From positions 1-48,109 of the forward strand of contig JAQBUI010000030.1 of assembly GCA_027624035.1 (NCBI GenBank): 48,109 bases of DNA, written 5' to 3'. The position numbers were made by a program, and so were the translations under genes. Numbering within the stretch: position 1 is the first letter of the stretch; every line of letters starts with the position of its first letter. The notes under the pieces were generated by a model. That model was given only the letters and a program-made list of their open reading frames with translations, was not told the origin of the DNA and did no database searches. Source of the stretch: Pseudomonadota bacterium (lineage in GTDB: Bacteria > Pseudomonadota > Gammaproteobacteria > Pseudomonadales > Azotimanducaceae). This document shows positions 17,599 to 26,898 of this stretch, piece after piece.

Positions 17599-18264
17599 AT
17601 GAGTGACTCGTTCGATGCCGGCATTGAAGACGGCGCAACACCAGCCGTTAGCCAGACCTCATCGGAGGTCAAAACCGGTGTACAGGAATTACTCAGGAAC
17701 GGATTGATTGAGAACGAGCACAAACCGGCAGTTTATCGCACGGCAACAGTACACAAGGACGACATCAACGTCATCCTTGAGCCCCTCGACCTGGAACTGC
17801 GGGTCGATGAGGTGAGAGGGCTCGCCTTCCTTGGGGTCCGGCCGGGTACAAATGTTGGAGAAGATCAGGAGCAGGACGAATGGTCCCATCCGCTGGTGCG
17901 GCGACAGCGACTGACTCTGGAGCAGTCGTTGCTGGTGGTGCTGCTCCGCCAGTTGTACCTCATTCATGAGCAGGAGAAAGGCACCAGCGCTGATTTTGCG
18001 ACCATCAGCCTGGAGGAAGTCACCAGTCAGCTTGATCTGTATTTCGCCACTTCCGGAAGCGATACCAGGGACCAGCAGCGGGTTCGGAATCTTATCTCGC
18101 AAATCAGCGTGCACGGTATCGTCTACGAGGTGGACGAACACGATTCAATTCGAATCCGTCCGCTGATTACCCATTTCGCCGATCCGGAGTCCCTGAACGC
18201 GCTGTTGGCACAATACCAACGCATCGCTGACGACCAGACCCAGGCGCCAGACTCCGATGGCTGA
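17599..18264 (+). CDS. jetB: Wadjet system protein JetB (DUF4194)
   Basis: A 221-residue protein of the DUF4194/JetB type. JetB is the KITE-like winged-helix subunit (comparable to MukE) that binds the JetA kleisin. Visible family features include the VQELLRNGLIENEHKPAVYRT segment, the LEPLDLELRVDEVRGLAFLGVRP strand pair, HPLVRRQRLTLEQSLLVVLLRQLYLIHE and a C-terminal IRIRPLITHFADPESLNALLAQY. The ATG at 17599 lies one base after the jetA stop. A TTG further upstream (17581) is in frame but lies inside jetA. Its end overlaps jetC by 8 bases, so translation is coupled. Confidence 0.93.
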   Translation: MSDSFDAGIEDGATPAVSQTSSEVKTGVQELLRNGLIENEHKPAVYRTATVHKDDINVILEPLDLELRVDEVRGLAFLGVRPGTNVGEDQEQDEWSHPLVRRQRLTLEQSLLVVLLRQLYLIHEQEKGTSADFATISLEEVTSQLDLYFATSGSDTRDQQRVRNLISQISVHGIVYEVDEHDSIRIRPLITHFADPESLNALLAQYQRIADDQTQAPDSDG

Positions 18265-21200
18265 TTTGTTTGGCGAAGCCGACCCGCTTGCCTTGTCGAC
18301 CTACACTCTATCGGGGCTTGAACTGTACAACTGGGGGTCATTTGACGGGCGCCACAATGTCGAGATTGATCGTGCTGGTACTGCCATCATCGGCAGCACT
18401 GGCAGCGGCAAGACGACCCTCGTTGATGCCCTGCTGACGCTGCTGGTGGCGCAGCCCCGGTACAATTTTGCCTCGACCGGTGGCCATGAACACGACCGAA
18501 ACCTGGTGTCCTACATCCGTGGTGTGTCCGGGGCCGGCACCGATATCGCTGGCGATAATCGTCATGTGGCGAGGGCTGGCAGGACAGTGACGGGCATCAG
18601 TGCCAGATTCGAAAACGCCGAGGGTAGCGTGAACCTGATGGCGGTGTTCTGGATAGACACCACGAGCTCGGCCAACGCGGATCGAAAGGACCTGTGGCTG
18701 TTCGTGGAAGATGAGTCAACGACGCTGGATCAGATCCTGACCATCCACGCCGACGATGGTGCGCGCGGGGTCAAACAATTCGTGCGAGAGAACCGTGGAA
18801 CGTCAGCATTTGAGAGAAAACGCCCATTCCTCGCCAGGGCCCGCAGCTTCTTCGGTGTTGGCGAAAACGCCTTTAACCTGCTCAACCGTGCAGCTGGTCT
18901 GAAACAGTTGTCCAGCATGGATGAGATATTCCGTGAACTCGTGCTGGATGATCATGCCGCTTTTGGGCGTGCCGCAGAAGTCATCGCCGAATTCGAAAAC
19001 CTGAAAGAAATTCGGTCAGAGCTGGAACTGGCGAGGCGGCAGAAGCAGTCGCTGGACCCGATCGTGCGGGTGAACAAGCGGTTCACTGAAACCGATGTGG
19101 CGGTGACGGAAACGCGGCAACTGCTCGATGCGCTGCCACGCTGGTTCGCAGAACTGGGGCTGACGGTGTGGATGCCCAGGCTGGAAGCGCTGGTGGCGCA
19201 GATCAGGACGAGCGATCTGGACATTGAGGCGGTTGAAGACGCCCTGGTGACGCTGGGCACCAGCCTGGATTCGGCCCACGAGGCCTACATCCGGGTGGGT
19301 GGCGGCAGAGCTGACCAGACCCAGGAACAGATAGGCCAACAAAAGGACCTGTTGCACGAACTCCGCCGTAACGCCAGGGACTACGAACGAACCGCCAGTG
19401 CGCTTGGGCTCGAGACCAGGCTTGACCGGAGCACGTTCGAGGCCAACCTCGGGATCATTCAAGAGCGGCTCCCTGAATACGAGCGGTTACTGGCCGAGCG
19501 AGATGACGCCTACATCGATGCAGCGGTGATCCTCAAGCAATGCACCGATGAACTGGCGGATCTGGAAGCACGTTTAAAGCAAGCGCGGCCCGCCCGGATT
19601 CTAATATTCCAGGGGACTTTCAGGTATTCCGTGCCGGCCTGGCCGAGGTGCTGCAAACATCGGAGGATCAGTTGCCGTTCGTTGCTGAACTGGTGGAAGT
19701 CAAGGCATCGGAATCAACCTGGCGCGGCGCCATTGAGCGTGCCATCGGTGCCCATCGGCTGCGGATTGTCACCCCCGGTGATCACATCAAGGCGGCGCTG
19801 CGCTGGGTCAACAGCCGCCACAACCGGTTACATGTGAGGCTGTTGGATGCCGGTGAGTTCACTTCGTCCCGGGAGTTTCGCCATGACGGCTTTACTCGCA
19901 AACTCAACTTCAAGCCCCATCCGATGAGAGAGCCGATGAAGGCCTTGCTGGCATCAATCGACCGCCACTGTGTGGATGACGCTGAATCGCTGCAAAGCTT
20001 CGGCATGACCCGGGAAGGTTTGATGTCGGGTACCACCGGGCAGTTCGACAAGCAGGACCAGGCTGCCCTGGGGGCCGGTTGGGTCACGGGCTTCAGCAAT
20101 GAGGATATCGTGGCAGATCTCAGCCGTTCGATTCATCAGCTACAGCAAAGCCGCGATGAATTCGACCAGGCGGTTCGGCTGGCTCAGCAGGCCCGCGAGC
20201 AGGCCACGGTGAACCTCAATTTCGCACGCCTGCTGGCGGGGCTGGAGTTCGCGGCCATCGACCTGCCGGGGGCCGAAGCGAGGCTGGAGTCTCTGGAGCA
20301 ACGCCTCCGGGAACTGCTTGACCCCCATTCCGATGCGGGCAGGGCAAAAGAGCTCTACGAGAGTGCCCGGCGTGAACAGGTCCGGCAGCAGGAACACCTG
20401 ACCACGCTGCGGGTGAAACAGGGCCAACTGCAACAGCAAGTGCAGGAGGCAGAGCAACAGATCGCACGTCTGCAGGCCCGCGCAACCCCATCCCTGACGG
20501 AACAGGAGCGGACCCTTGCAGATAATCGCATACCGTTGACGGGCCCGTTGGACTCGTCATCTCTGGATGATCAGGAGCGCCAGGTTCGATCTGACATTGA
20601 GCACAACAAGGCAGAGCTGGAGGCCCGCCACGCGGAATTGTCCCGTCGGCTGGTGCAATTGATGGGTGATGCCAAGCGCCTGGATAACGGTGCGCTGGTG
20701 GAGACTGGCACTGACGTCCCGGACGTACAAGCCTACCTGGACCGATTGCAGGTACTGACTGAGGAGGCTCTGCCGGAGAAGCTCAGCAGGTTCCTGGAGT
20801 ATCTGAATCAATCTTCCGATCAAGGGGTTACCCAGCTTCTGGCGAGTATCGATCATCAGGTTGACCAGATCGAAGATCGGATTGAAGAGCTCAACGGCAC
20901 CCTTCGGCGAGTGGACTTTCAGCAGGGCCGGTTCATTCAACTGGTGCCGCGAAAGGTCAGCCATGAGCGCCTTCGGGCGCTGGGGCGTGCCCAGAGTCAA
21001 CTCCGCGCGGCAGAATTCACTGACGACCAGGGTGAGTCTCAATTCGCGGCGCTGGAACGGCTCGTTGATATATTCCGTCAGGCGGTGGACAGCAGGACTA
21101 CGCTTGCCGCGAGGGCGCTGCTGGACCCCCGATACCGGCTGCAGTTTTCCTGTTCCATCATAGATCGTTCCTCGGGGGAGCTGATGGAGTCCAGGACGAG

Positions 21201-21564
21201 TTCACAGGGGGGCAGTGGTGGCGAGAAGGAAGTGATCGCGAGCTATATTCTGACGGCCTCTCTCAGCTATGCGCTGTGCCCGGACGGCGCCGACCGGCCG
21301 CTCTTTGGCACTATCCTGCTGGATGAAGCCTTTTCAAAAAGTTCCCAGTCCGTGGCAGGCCGAATCATCCAGGCGTTGCGTGAATTCGGCCTCCATGCGG
21401 TGTTTGTCACGCCAAACAAGGAGATGCGCCTGTTGAGGGAGCATACGCGGTCGGCGGTGATTGTGAATCGGGTGGGCGCGCAGGCCTCGCTGACCACCAT
21501 CACCTGGGAGGAACTGGACGCGCACAAGAAGCAACGGCAGGCGTTGGCTGATGAAAACACCTGA
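18257..21564 (+). CDS. jetC: Wadjet system SMC ATPase JetC, reading frame split (-1 shift near 19573-19605)
   Basis: This encodes the SMC-like ATPase of the Wadjet complex. The first part (18257 onward) has Walker A GSTGSGKT at residues 46-53 and then coiled coil. In that frame the protein would leave the family after LEARLKQARPA and stop at 19837. The rest is in the -1 frame: SNIPGDFQVFRAGLAEVL, long coiled coil, then the ABC signature SQGGSGGEKE and Walker B FGTILLDEAF near the end (21564). Joined, the product is about 1103 residues, the normal size for JetC. Both ATPase halves look intact. The frames overlap from 19552 to 19837. A heptamer T TTA AAG at 19573-19579 is in phase for -1 slippage. 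Alternatives are a one-base deletion (inactive gene) or a sequence error in the GC-rich CGGCCCGCCCGG. Confidence 0.9.
19573..19579 (+). other. Candidate -1 slippery heptamer at the jetC frame change
   Basis: The zero-frame codons are CGT TTA AAG, giving T TTA AAG, which fits the X XXY YYZ pattern of -1 frameshift sites. A slip here would continue with GCA AGC GCG GCC CGC CCG GAT TCT AAT, which stays open into the SMC frame. The following GC-rich stretch (19585-19597) could pair weakly with GGCCGAG near 19641, but no strong stem is obvious. Mutation or sequence error is not excluded. Confidence 0.45.
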
Positions 21565-22696
21565 TCAACTGCGTGAGCAACTCAAGCGTCAGTGGGAAAA
21601 TACCTCGCTGCGGGTTGATCGGCTGCTCGGGAATGCGAGCTGGCCGCTCAGCTTGAGCATTGGCAAGCCCACTGCCGGTGAGATGGCCTCTGATGCGCGG
21701 GGGATTAAAGCCACCATTGACCTCTGGCGAGGCATGCAGACAGGAAAGGTCAGTTGGCGGGCGGAGAAATACCGCGCACTGGCGGCACCGATCGAACTGC
21801 CGGCCCAGTGGACATTGTCGGAGCCTGCACAATGGGTCTCGGCAATAGCAGACAGGTCGATTTCCATAGAGTACAAACGTTACCGGCACTTGTTTGCGAA
21901 CATCTCTCCCTTGTGGCATGAGTTATTGTTGAGAAGGCGCCACCTGATCGCGTCACTCGACGATGCGGAGATCATCCGTGCGGCTGAAGTCGCGCTCACC
22001 TTAAAGCCCGGGAGTGCCAACGGTGCGCCTTTGCGATCGTTGTCCGTGCGGGGAATCGACAGCAAATTCCTGGAGCGAAACCGGACCCTGGTGACCCGGA
22101 TGCTGGATGTAAGGTTCGACGGTGAGCCCGGTGAGGTAGGCCTGGAAACCTATCTTGATGCCACCCAGGAAGGCAAGCACTGGCTGCTGGTGGTGGACCT
22201 GGATGGAAACCTGTTGCCCTTTCCGCGGATTCGCGTCCGTGATGCGGATCTCGAAGCTCATGCTGTCACGGGTTCGGCCATCGTCATTGTCGAGAACGAG
22301 CAGTGTGTGCACTTGTTGCCACAACTCCCGGGCACGGTGGCGGTACTTGGGGCGGGGCTCAACCTGAACTGGCTGCAGGGCGCGTGGTTAAAGGACCGTC
22401 GCATCGCTTACTGGGGAGACATCGATAGCTGGGGGCTCGCCATGTTGGGGACCGCAAGGCGATATCAGCCGTCGGTCACGTCCATCCTGATGGATGGCGC
22501 GACCTTCGCTGAGTTTGACAGTGCCGCGGTTGCCGAGGAGGTGACCTATGGAGAGCAGATACCGGATGGTCTTTCTCCCCGGGAGGGCAGGCTGTATGGA
22601 GAAATCGTTTCAAGGGCCAGAGGGCGGCTCGAACAGGAGTTTCTGCCGGCGCATCGGGTTCACGCGGCGTTGCGGCGCTGGCAAGCAGACCGTTGA
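21551..22696 (+). CDS. jetD: Wadjet system nuclease JetD (DUF3322/DUF2220, Toprim)
   Basis: A 381-residue protein with the N-terminal DUF3322 domain (about 1-190: LREQLKRQWENTSLRVDRLLG, then SISIEYKRYRHLF) and a C-terminal DUF2220 Toprim domain. The Toprim acidic residues are visible as VENE (E248, E250) and WGDID (D290, D292). JetD is the nuclease that cleaves the trapped circular DNA in Wadjet immunity. The ATG lies inside the end of jetC with a 14-base overlap (ATGAAAACACCTGA), so it depends on ribosomes that finish jetC in the -1 frame; this makes the jetC frame change important for the expression of this gene too. The length is typical and no defect is seen. Confidence 0.93.
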   Translation: MKTPDQLREQLKRQWENTSLRVDRLLGNASWPLSLSIGKPTAGEMASDARGIKATIDLWRGMQTGKVSWRAEKYRALAAPIELPAQWTLSEPAQWVSAIADRSISIEYKRYRHLFANISPLWHELLLRRRHLIASLDDAEIIRAAEVALTLKPGSANGAPLRSLSVRGIDSKFLERNRTLVTRMLDVRFDGEPGEVGLETYLDATQEGKHWLLVVDLDGNLLPFPRIRVRDADLEAHAVTGSAIVIVENEQCVHLLPQLPGTVAVLGAGLNLNWLQGAWLKDRRIAYWGDIDSWGLAMLGTARRYQPSVTSILMDGATFAEFDSAAVAEEVTYGEQIPDGLSPREGRLYGEIVSRARGRLEQEFLPAHRVHAALRRWQADR

Positions 22697-22726
22697 TGCC
22701 AGCCAAGGCCAGCCGCTGTTGTACCG

Positions 22727-23254
22727 CTACGGCATAAACACGAGATCAAGCTGCCATGGGCCCGCAGCGGTCTCGCTGCTGGCGGACCAGAGCCCAGCGG
22801 GAGGCGCGGCCTGATCGGCATATCGTTCTCGGTAGCTGTTGAGCTCATTCCGGGGCATGCCCAGGTGATACAGCAGGTACCCCAGCGGGCCGCCATGGGT
22901 GACAAAAAGCACTGGGCCCTGTTGGGCGCTTTCTGCAGATATACGGTTCCAGAAGGGGACGATGCGTTCTGCGACCAGCTCGGCCGTTTCATCGCGGGTC
23001 CACTCTGCGATGGCATGGTCTATCGTTGGCGACACGCCCAACACAGTACCTGCGATGATCGCCGTCTGGTGCGCGCGCTCAAGGGGGCTGGCATAGACCT
23101 TCTGTATCGACCGGGTGCTCAGAAACTGACCCAGCGCGGTGGCTTCCGATTCACCCTGCGCTGTGAGATCGGGACCAGGAGGAATGTCGTATCGAATATC
23201 CTTACGGTTCCAATCGGGTGACGCATGGCGGGCCATGTATATGTGTATGGTCAT
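22727..23254 (-). CDS. Histidine phosphatase family protein (phosphoglycerate-mutase-like)
   Basis: A 175-residue one-domain histidine phosphatase. The N-terminal motif reads YMARHASPDW, so the usual RHG is RHA; the catalytic His is kept. VYASPLERAHQTA carries the second conserved Arg, and VTHGGPLGYLLY near residue 130 carries the second catalytic His. These enzymes remove phosphate from sugars, nucleotides or proteins; the target is unknown. It begins 9 bp after the enolase-superfamily gene on the same strand and is probably cotranscribed. It converges on jetD and is not part of the Wadjet set. Confidence 0.9.
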   Translation of the reverse strand: MTIHIYMARHASPDWNRKDIRYDIPPGPDLTAQGESEATALGQFLSTRSIQKVYASPLERAHQTAIIAGTVLGVSPTIDHAIAEWTRDETAELVAERIVPFWNRISAESAQQGPVLFVTHGGPLGYLLYHLGMPRNELNSYRERYADQAAPPAGLWSASSETAAGPWQLDLVFMP

Positions 23255-23262
23255 ATGGGGGC

Positions 23263-24429
23263 CTACGTCCAGCGCGTGTCCTGCATGGAGGGGGTTGCGA
23301 TCGGTTCATAGATCGGCTTCCACGGGATTTCATCATCGCCTTCTTTCCACGGATGGGCCTTGAGCCATTCCTCGTCCATGGCGACGCCGAGGCCGGGTGC
23401 GGTGGGCACAGGCAGGAAGCCGTCCTTCTGGATAGGGAAATCTCCGATCACTGCGTCCTGGAACCAGGGCGTGATCCCACCTTCCTGGATCATGAAATTG
23501 GGCGTGCAGGCGTCGACTTGCAGCGATGCCATGGTACAGATGGGTCCGTAGCAATTGTGAGGCTGGAACCCTACGTAGTACGCCTCTGCCATGGCGGCGA
23601 TTTTTTTCATCTCCATGATGCCGCCGACGTGGAGTACATCCGGTTGAATCATTTTGACGATCTGGCGGTGCAGCAAGTCGGTATAGGCCCACTTGGTAAA
23701 CAGTCGTTCCCCGGTGACGACCGGGATGCTGATGGACTCCGCGACTTTCTGGAGGGCATCCAGATTTTCGGGCGGCACCGGTTCTTCGATGGCAAAGGGG
23801 CGATACTCCGCCATCTTGTTGGAGATCCGGATGGCATCCGATGGCGCGAGACGCCCGTGCGCTTCGACGATCAGTTCCACATCATCGCCGACGGCTTCGC
23901 GAACGGCTCGCAGTTTCTCGATGGCCAATCGTTCTGCCTGGATGGGAACGAACAGTCCGTTGTGGTTGAAGGGGTCGCCCTTGAGTGCGGTGATTCCCTG
24001 TGAGGTGAAGTGCAATGCCGTCTCCACGGCTTTCTCGACCGGGTCGCCATCCCAGCGGCCATAGCACCAGATGCGATCCCTGATTTTCCCGCCAAGCAGT
24101 TCATAGATCGGAACCCCGAGCGCTTTGCCTTTGATATCCCACAGGGCGATCTCGATGCCGCTGAGGGCCGGCATCAGGATGGCGCCGTTTCGTGCGTTCT
24201 GAAAATGGTGGTAGAGCGTCTGCCAATGATCTTCGATTCGGCCCGGGTCCTTGCCGATCAGTACCTTGCCGTATTCTTCCACCGCATTGACCACACTGCG
24301 CGGGCCGATGGTCGACTCGCCCCAGCCGACCAGACCCTCATCGGTCTCGACCTTGACGTAGATGTAGTTTCTGGATCGAGACTGGCCGCCACCGGAGCTC
24401 GGAATCGCCTTGATGGATGTGATCTTCAT
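23263..24429 (-). CDS. Mandelate racemase/muconate lactonizing (enolase superfamily) dehydratase, galactonate-dehydratase-like
   Basis: A 388-residue enolase-superfamily enzyme. An N-terminal capping domain (MKITSIKAIPSSGGGQSRSRNYIYVKV) is followed by the barrel with LIVEAHGRL, FAIEEPVPPEN and VTGERLFTKW, which supply the metal ligands, and by FQPHNCYGP with the catalytic His. This set matches sugar-acid dehydratases of the D-galactonate type, although the first ligand position reads E-A-H-G-R rather than the common D-F-H-G-R. The ATG at 24429 has GGAGGCACC in front; an in-frame start at 24450 lacks support. It probably dehydrates an aldonate or similar hydroxy acid; the substrate is not certain. 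Confidence 0.88.
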   Translation of the reverse strand: MKITSIKAIPSSGGGQSRSRNYIYVKVETDEGLVGWGESTIGPRSVVNAVEEYGKVLIGKDPGRIEDHWQTLYHHFQNARNGAILMPALSGIEIALWDIKGKALGVPIYELLGGKIRDRIWCYGRWDGDPVEKAVETALHFTSQGITALKGDPFNHNGLFVPIQAERLAIEKLRAVREAVGDDVELIVEAHGRLAPSDAIRISNKMAEYRPFAIEEPVPPENLDALQKVAESISIPVVTGERLFTKWAYTDLLHRQIVKMIQPDVLHVGGIMEMKKIAAMAEAYYVGFQPHNCYGPICTMASLQVDACTPNFMIQEGGITPWFQDAVIGDFPIQKDGFLPVPTAPGLGVAMDEEWLKAHPWKEGDDEIPWKPIYEPIATPSMQDTRWT

Positions 24430-24508
24430 GTGGTGCCTCCATGTGCCCAAAATTCGCAGGCTGCGATTCTATCATTGTATTGATTCAGATTGGTTCGGAA
24501 GGCGGCGC

Positions 24509-25468
24509 TTACCGGGCACTCTTCGGGACATCATGGAGGGATGGTCTGATGATCTGATCCATTGCGTCCGGGCATTGTATGGTGCGGATTTCCCGCCACA
24601 GGGTTTCCGCCGGCGGGTGCACCTGGCGCAGATGGTTGACCCACTGCTTGACCCGCCCCGTGTGATGCTTGCGAGGCATGCCAGTGCGAATATCAGCCCA
24701 GAATTCCATCAACAACAATCGTGTGGCGGCCCAGTCGGCGGTAGCGTGATCATCACTTCTGATCCGTCGAGCGAGATCAGGATGGCGAACCGCGCCGCGG
24801 CCCAGCATCACGTCCTGCGTACCGGCGATGGCGCTGCAGCGGTGATAGTCCGCGACCGACCAGATGTCGCCGTTGGCGATGACTGGTATCTGCACGTGGC
24901 TCCGAATCCGCGCCAGTTCGTCCCAGTGAGCCGGCGGGGCGTAACCCTGGGCCCGGGTTCGTGCGTGCACGGTCATCTCGCAGGCGCCCCCGGCTTCGAT
25001 GGCTGCCGCGTTGTCCAGCATCAGCCGGGTGTCGTCGAAGCCAAGCCGCATCTTGGCGGAAACCGTCATGTCTGCTGGCAGGGCATTACGAACGGCCTCC
25101 ACCACCCGAAACAGGCTTTCCGGTTCACGCAGCAGGATGGCGCCGCCCTGGCTCCGGTTCACTGTCTTGCTCGGGCACCCGAAGTTGATGTCCACACCGT
25201 GGGAGCCGAGCGCAGCGGCCGTTCTGGCATTGCTGGCCATGGCCTCAAGATGATTCCCCAATAGCTGGACGCGCACGGGGGTACCACTTGCCGTCTTGCC
25301 AGCGTTCAGCAATTCAGGACATATGGTATGGAATACATGGTCAGGTAACGGCCGGTCCACGACCCGAACAAACTCTGACACCACCCAGTCGTAGCCGCCC
25401 TGAGCGGTGATCAGGCGGCGAAGGTGGACATCGGCAAGGCCCTCCATGGGAGCAAGTACGATTCGCAA
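24509..25468 (-). CDS. dusC: tRNA-dihydrouridine synthase C
   Basis: A 319-residue FMN enzyme that reduces uridine in the tRNA D-loop (position 16 in E. coli DusC). It begins with RIVLAPMEGLADVHLRRLI, the FMN-binding strand of the TIM barrel. It contains the catalytic Cys98 in INFGCPSKTVNRSQGG, and AKMRLGFDD, MTVHARTRAQGY, IPVIANGDIW and MLGRGAVRHP, all typical of DusC rather than DusA or DusB. The helical C-terminal domain is present. It stands alone, divergent from the acyl-CoA dehydrogenase gene. DusC is largely a gammaproteobacterial and betaproteobacterial gene, which supports the taxonomic guess. Confidence 0.93.
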   Translation of the reverse strand: MRIVLAPMEGLADVHLRRLITAQGGYDWVVSEFVRVVDRPLPDHVFHTICPELLNAGKTASGTPVRVQLLGNHLEAMASNARTAAALGSHGVDINFGCPSKTVNRSQGGAILLREPESLFRVVEAVRNALPADMTVSAKMRLGFDDTRLMLDNAAAIEAGGACEMTVHARTRAQGYAPPAHWDELARIRSHVQIPVIANGDIWSVADYHRCSAIAGTQDVMLGRGAVRHPDLARRIRSDDHATADWAATRLLLMEFWADIRTGMPRKHHTGRVKQWVNHLRQVHPPAETLWREIRTIQCPDAMDQIIRPSLHDVPKSAR

Positions 25469-25567
25469 GACAGCTACCCGGAATGCAGGACGTGTAGTTT
25501 ACCCGGATACGCTCATGATGGGGTGCCGGATTGAGGGCATCATCCTGGTAATGAAGCTGCGCTGCAG

Positions 25568-25587
25568 GTGACCATGACGCAGGTCAC
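25568..25587. promoter_or_regulatory. Inverted repeat upstream of the acyl-CoA dehydrogenase gene
   Basis: GTGACC-N8-GGTCAC (25568-25573 and 25582-25587) is a perfect 6-bp-arm inverted repeat. It lies 28 bases before the TTGACA box. This size and placement suit a dimeric repressor of the TetR or GntR type, or an activator; no specific regulator can be named. Confidence 0.35.
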
Positions 25588-25615
25588 AATAACCTTTATG
25601 ACTGTTCCGGGTGGG

Positions 25616-25644
25616 TTGACAGCAAGCGTAGGAAGCGGATTACT
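25616..25644 (+). promoter_or_regulatory. Candidate sigma-70 promoter of the acyl-CoA dehydrogenase gene
   Basis: A perfect TTGACA -35 box is followed after 17 bp by ATTACT (three of six matches to TATAAT). The distance to the TTG start is 33 bases, leaving room for the GGAGG ribosome site at 25666-25670. Confidence 0.4.
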
Positions 25645-25677
25645 GTATCGATCAACTCAACAGCCGGAGGAAGAGAT

Positions 25678-26847
25678 TTGGACATCGAGTTGTTTCGTCA
25701 GGAAGCCAGACAGTGGTTGACCGCGCATTTCACTGATGAGATCCGGCGCGCGCCGGAAGACAGCGATGAGCGCCGGCAATGGTTGCGGCAGCTTGCGGAC
25801 AAGGGCTGGATTTGTCCCAACTGGCCGAAGGAATATGGTGGGGCAGGGCTCGGCTTCAGGGAGCACATCGCACTGATGCAGGAATTCGGCGCTGCCGGAG
25901 TGGCACTGCCTTACGATAATGGCGGCCAGTCCCGGAACATGATCGGCCCTACTCTGCTTGAATACGGCACCGACGAGCAGAAGGCAAAACACCTGCCGCC
26001 GATCGCACGGGGTGAGGTGCAGTGGTGCCAGGGCTACAGCGAGCCGGGTTCCGGGTCCGATCTGGCAAGCCTGTCCACCCGTGCCGTGCTGGACGGCGAT
26101 CACTACGTGATCAATGGGCAGAAGATCTGGACTTCCGGTGCCCATCTGTCGAACTGGATCTACGTACTGGTTCGAACCGACCCGAAGGCGAGCAAGCACG
26201 AGGGCATCAGCATGGTTCTGGTCGATATGAATCAGCCTGGGGTCACCGTCAAGCCGATTCGGCTCATTTCCGGGACATCACCATTCTGCGAGACATTCTT
26301 CGACGATGCGGTGGCAGACAGTGTGGTCGGTGAACTCAACCGTGGCTGGACGATTGGCAAGCGCCTGTTACAGCATGAACGCTCAGGGATTGCAGGGATG
26401 GGTGCCGGCGGGGCGTCTGCAGCCAGGCCGGCCGGACCACCACGTTATCATCTGGCGGAACTGGCAAAACGCTACAGTGGCTCGGCTGATGATGGCAGGG
26501 TCAGAGACCCTGTGCTTCGTGACACGCTGATCCAGCATCGCCTGAATGAGAAGTCCTACCAGCTCACGCTGAATCGAACCCGGGAGGAGAATGAATCGGG
26601 TGAGACGCTGGGGTTCGCCACGTCGATATTCAAGGCGGTGGGCGCCAACCTGGGCAAGGCGACTGCGGAACTCACCGTACAGGTCATTGGTTCGGCAGGC
26701 ACGGGCTGGGAAGGGAACGGGTTCTCGGAGCAGGAGATTGGCGCCATGCGAAACTGGCTTGGCTCACGGGCCAGCAGCATCGCGGGCGGTACCAACGAGG
26801 TCCAGCTCAACATCATCGCCAAACGGGTCCTCGGCCTCCCGGATTAG
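25678..26847 (+). CDS. Acyl-CoA dehydrogenase
   Basis: A 389-residue flavoprotein of the acyl-CoA dehydrogenase family, which introduces an alpha-beta double bond into an acyl-CoA. It has the N-terminal helical domain, the FAD-binding beta domain (YSEPGSGSDLASLSTRAVLDG and KIWTSGAHLSNWIYVLVRTD) and the C-terminal helical domain ending in SRASSIAGGTNEVQLNIIAKRVLGLPD, which is the usual FAD-contact end. The start is a TTG at 25678 seven bases after GGAGG; no better ATG lies near. The usual catalytic Glu cannot be placed without alignment. It is a single-gene unit with its own promoter candidate. The substrate could be a branched, aromatic or steroid-derived acyl-CoA. Confidence 0.92.
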   Translation: MDIELFRQEARQWLTAHFTDEIRRAPEDSDERRQWLRQLADKGWICPNWPKEYGGAGLGFREHIALMQEFGAAGVALPYDNGGQSRNMIGPTLLEYGTDEQKAKHLPPIARGEVQWCQGYSEPGSGSDLASLSTRAVLDGDHYVINGQKIWTSGAHLSNWIYVLVRTDPKASKHEGISMVLVDMNQPGVTVKPIRLISGTSPFCETFFDDAVADSVVGELNRGWTIGKRLLQHERSGIAGMGAGGASAARPAGPPRYHLAELAKRYSGSADDGRVRDPVLRDTLIQHRLNEKSYQLTLNRTREENESGETLGFATSIFKAVGANLGKATAELTVQVIGSAGTGWEGNGFSEQEIGAMRNWLGSRASSIAGGTNEVQLNIIAKRVLGLPD

Positions 26848-26898
26848 TCTGGTAAGAGGCCAGCGCCGCGAACCTGATTGCCCGAACGCGGGTCGCAG

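Noticed and set aside
18257-21564. Selenocysteine or stop readthrough as the cause of the jetC split
   Set aside because: The break is a frame change, not an in-frame stop; no UGA at a Cys position is involved.
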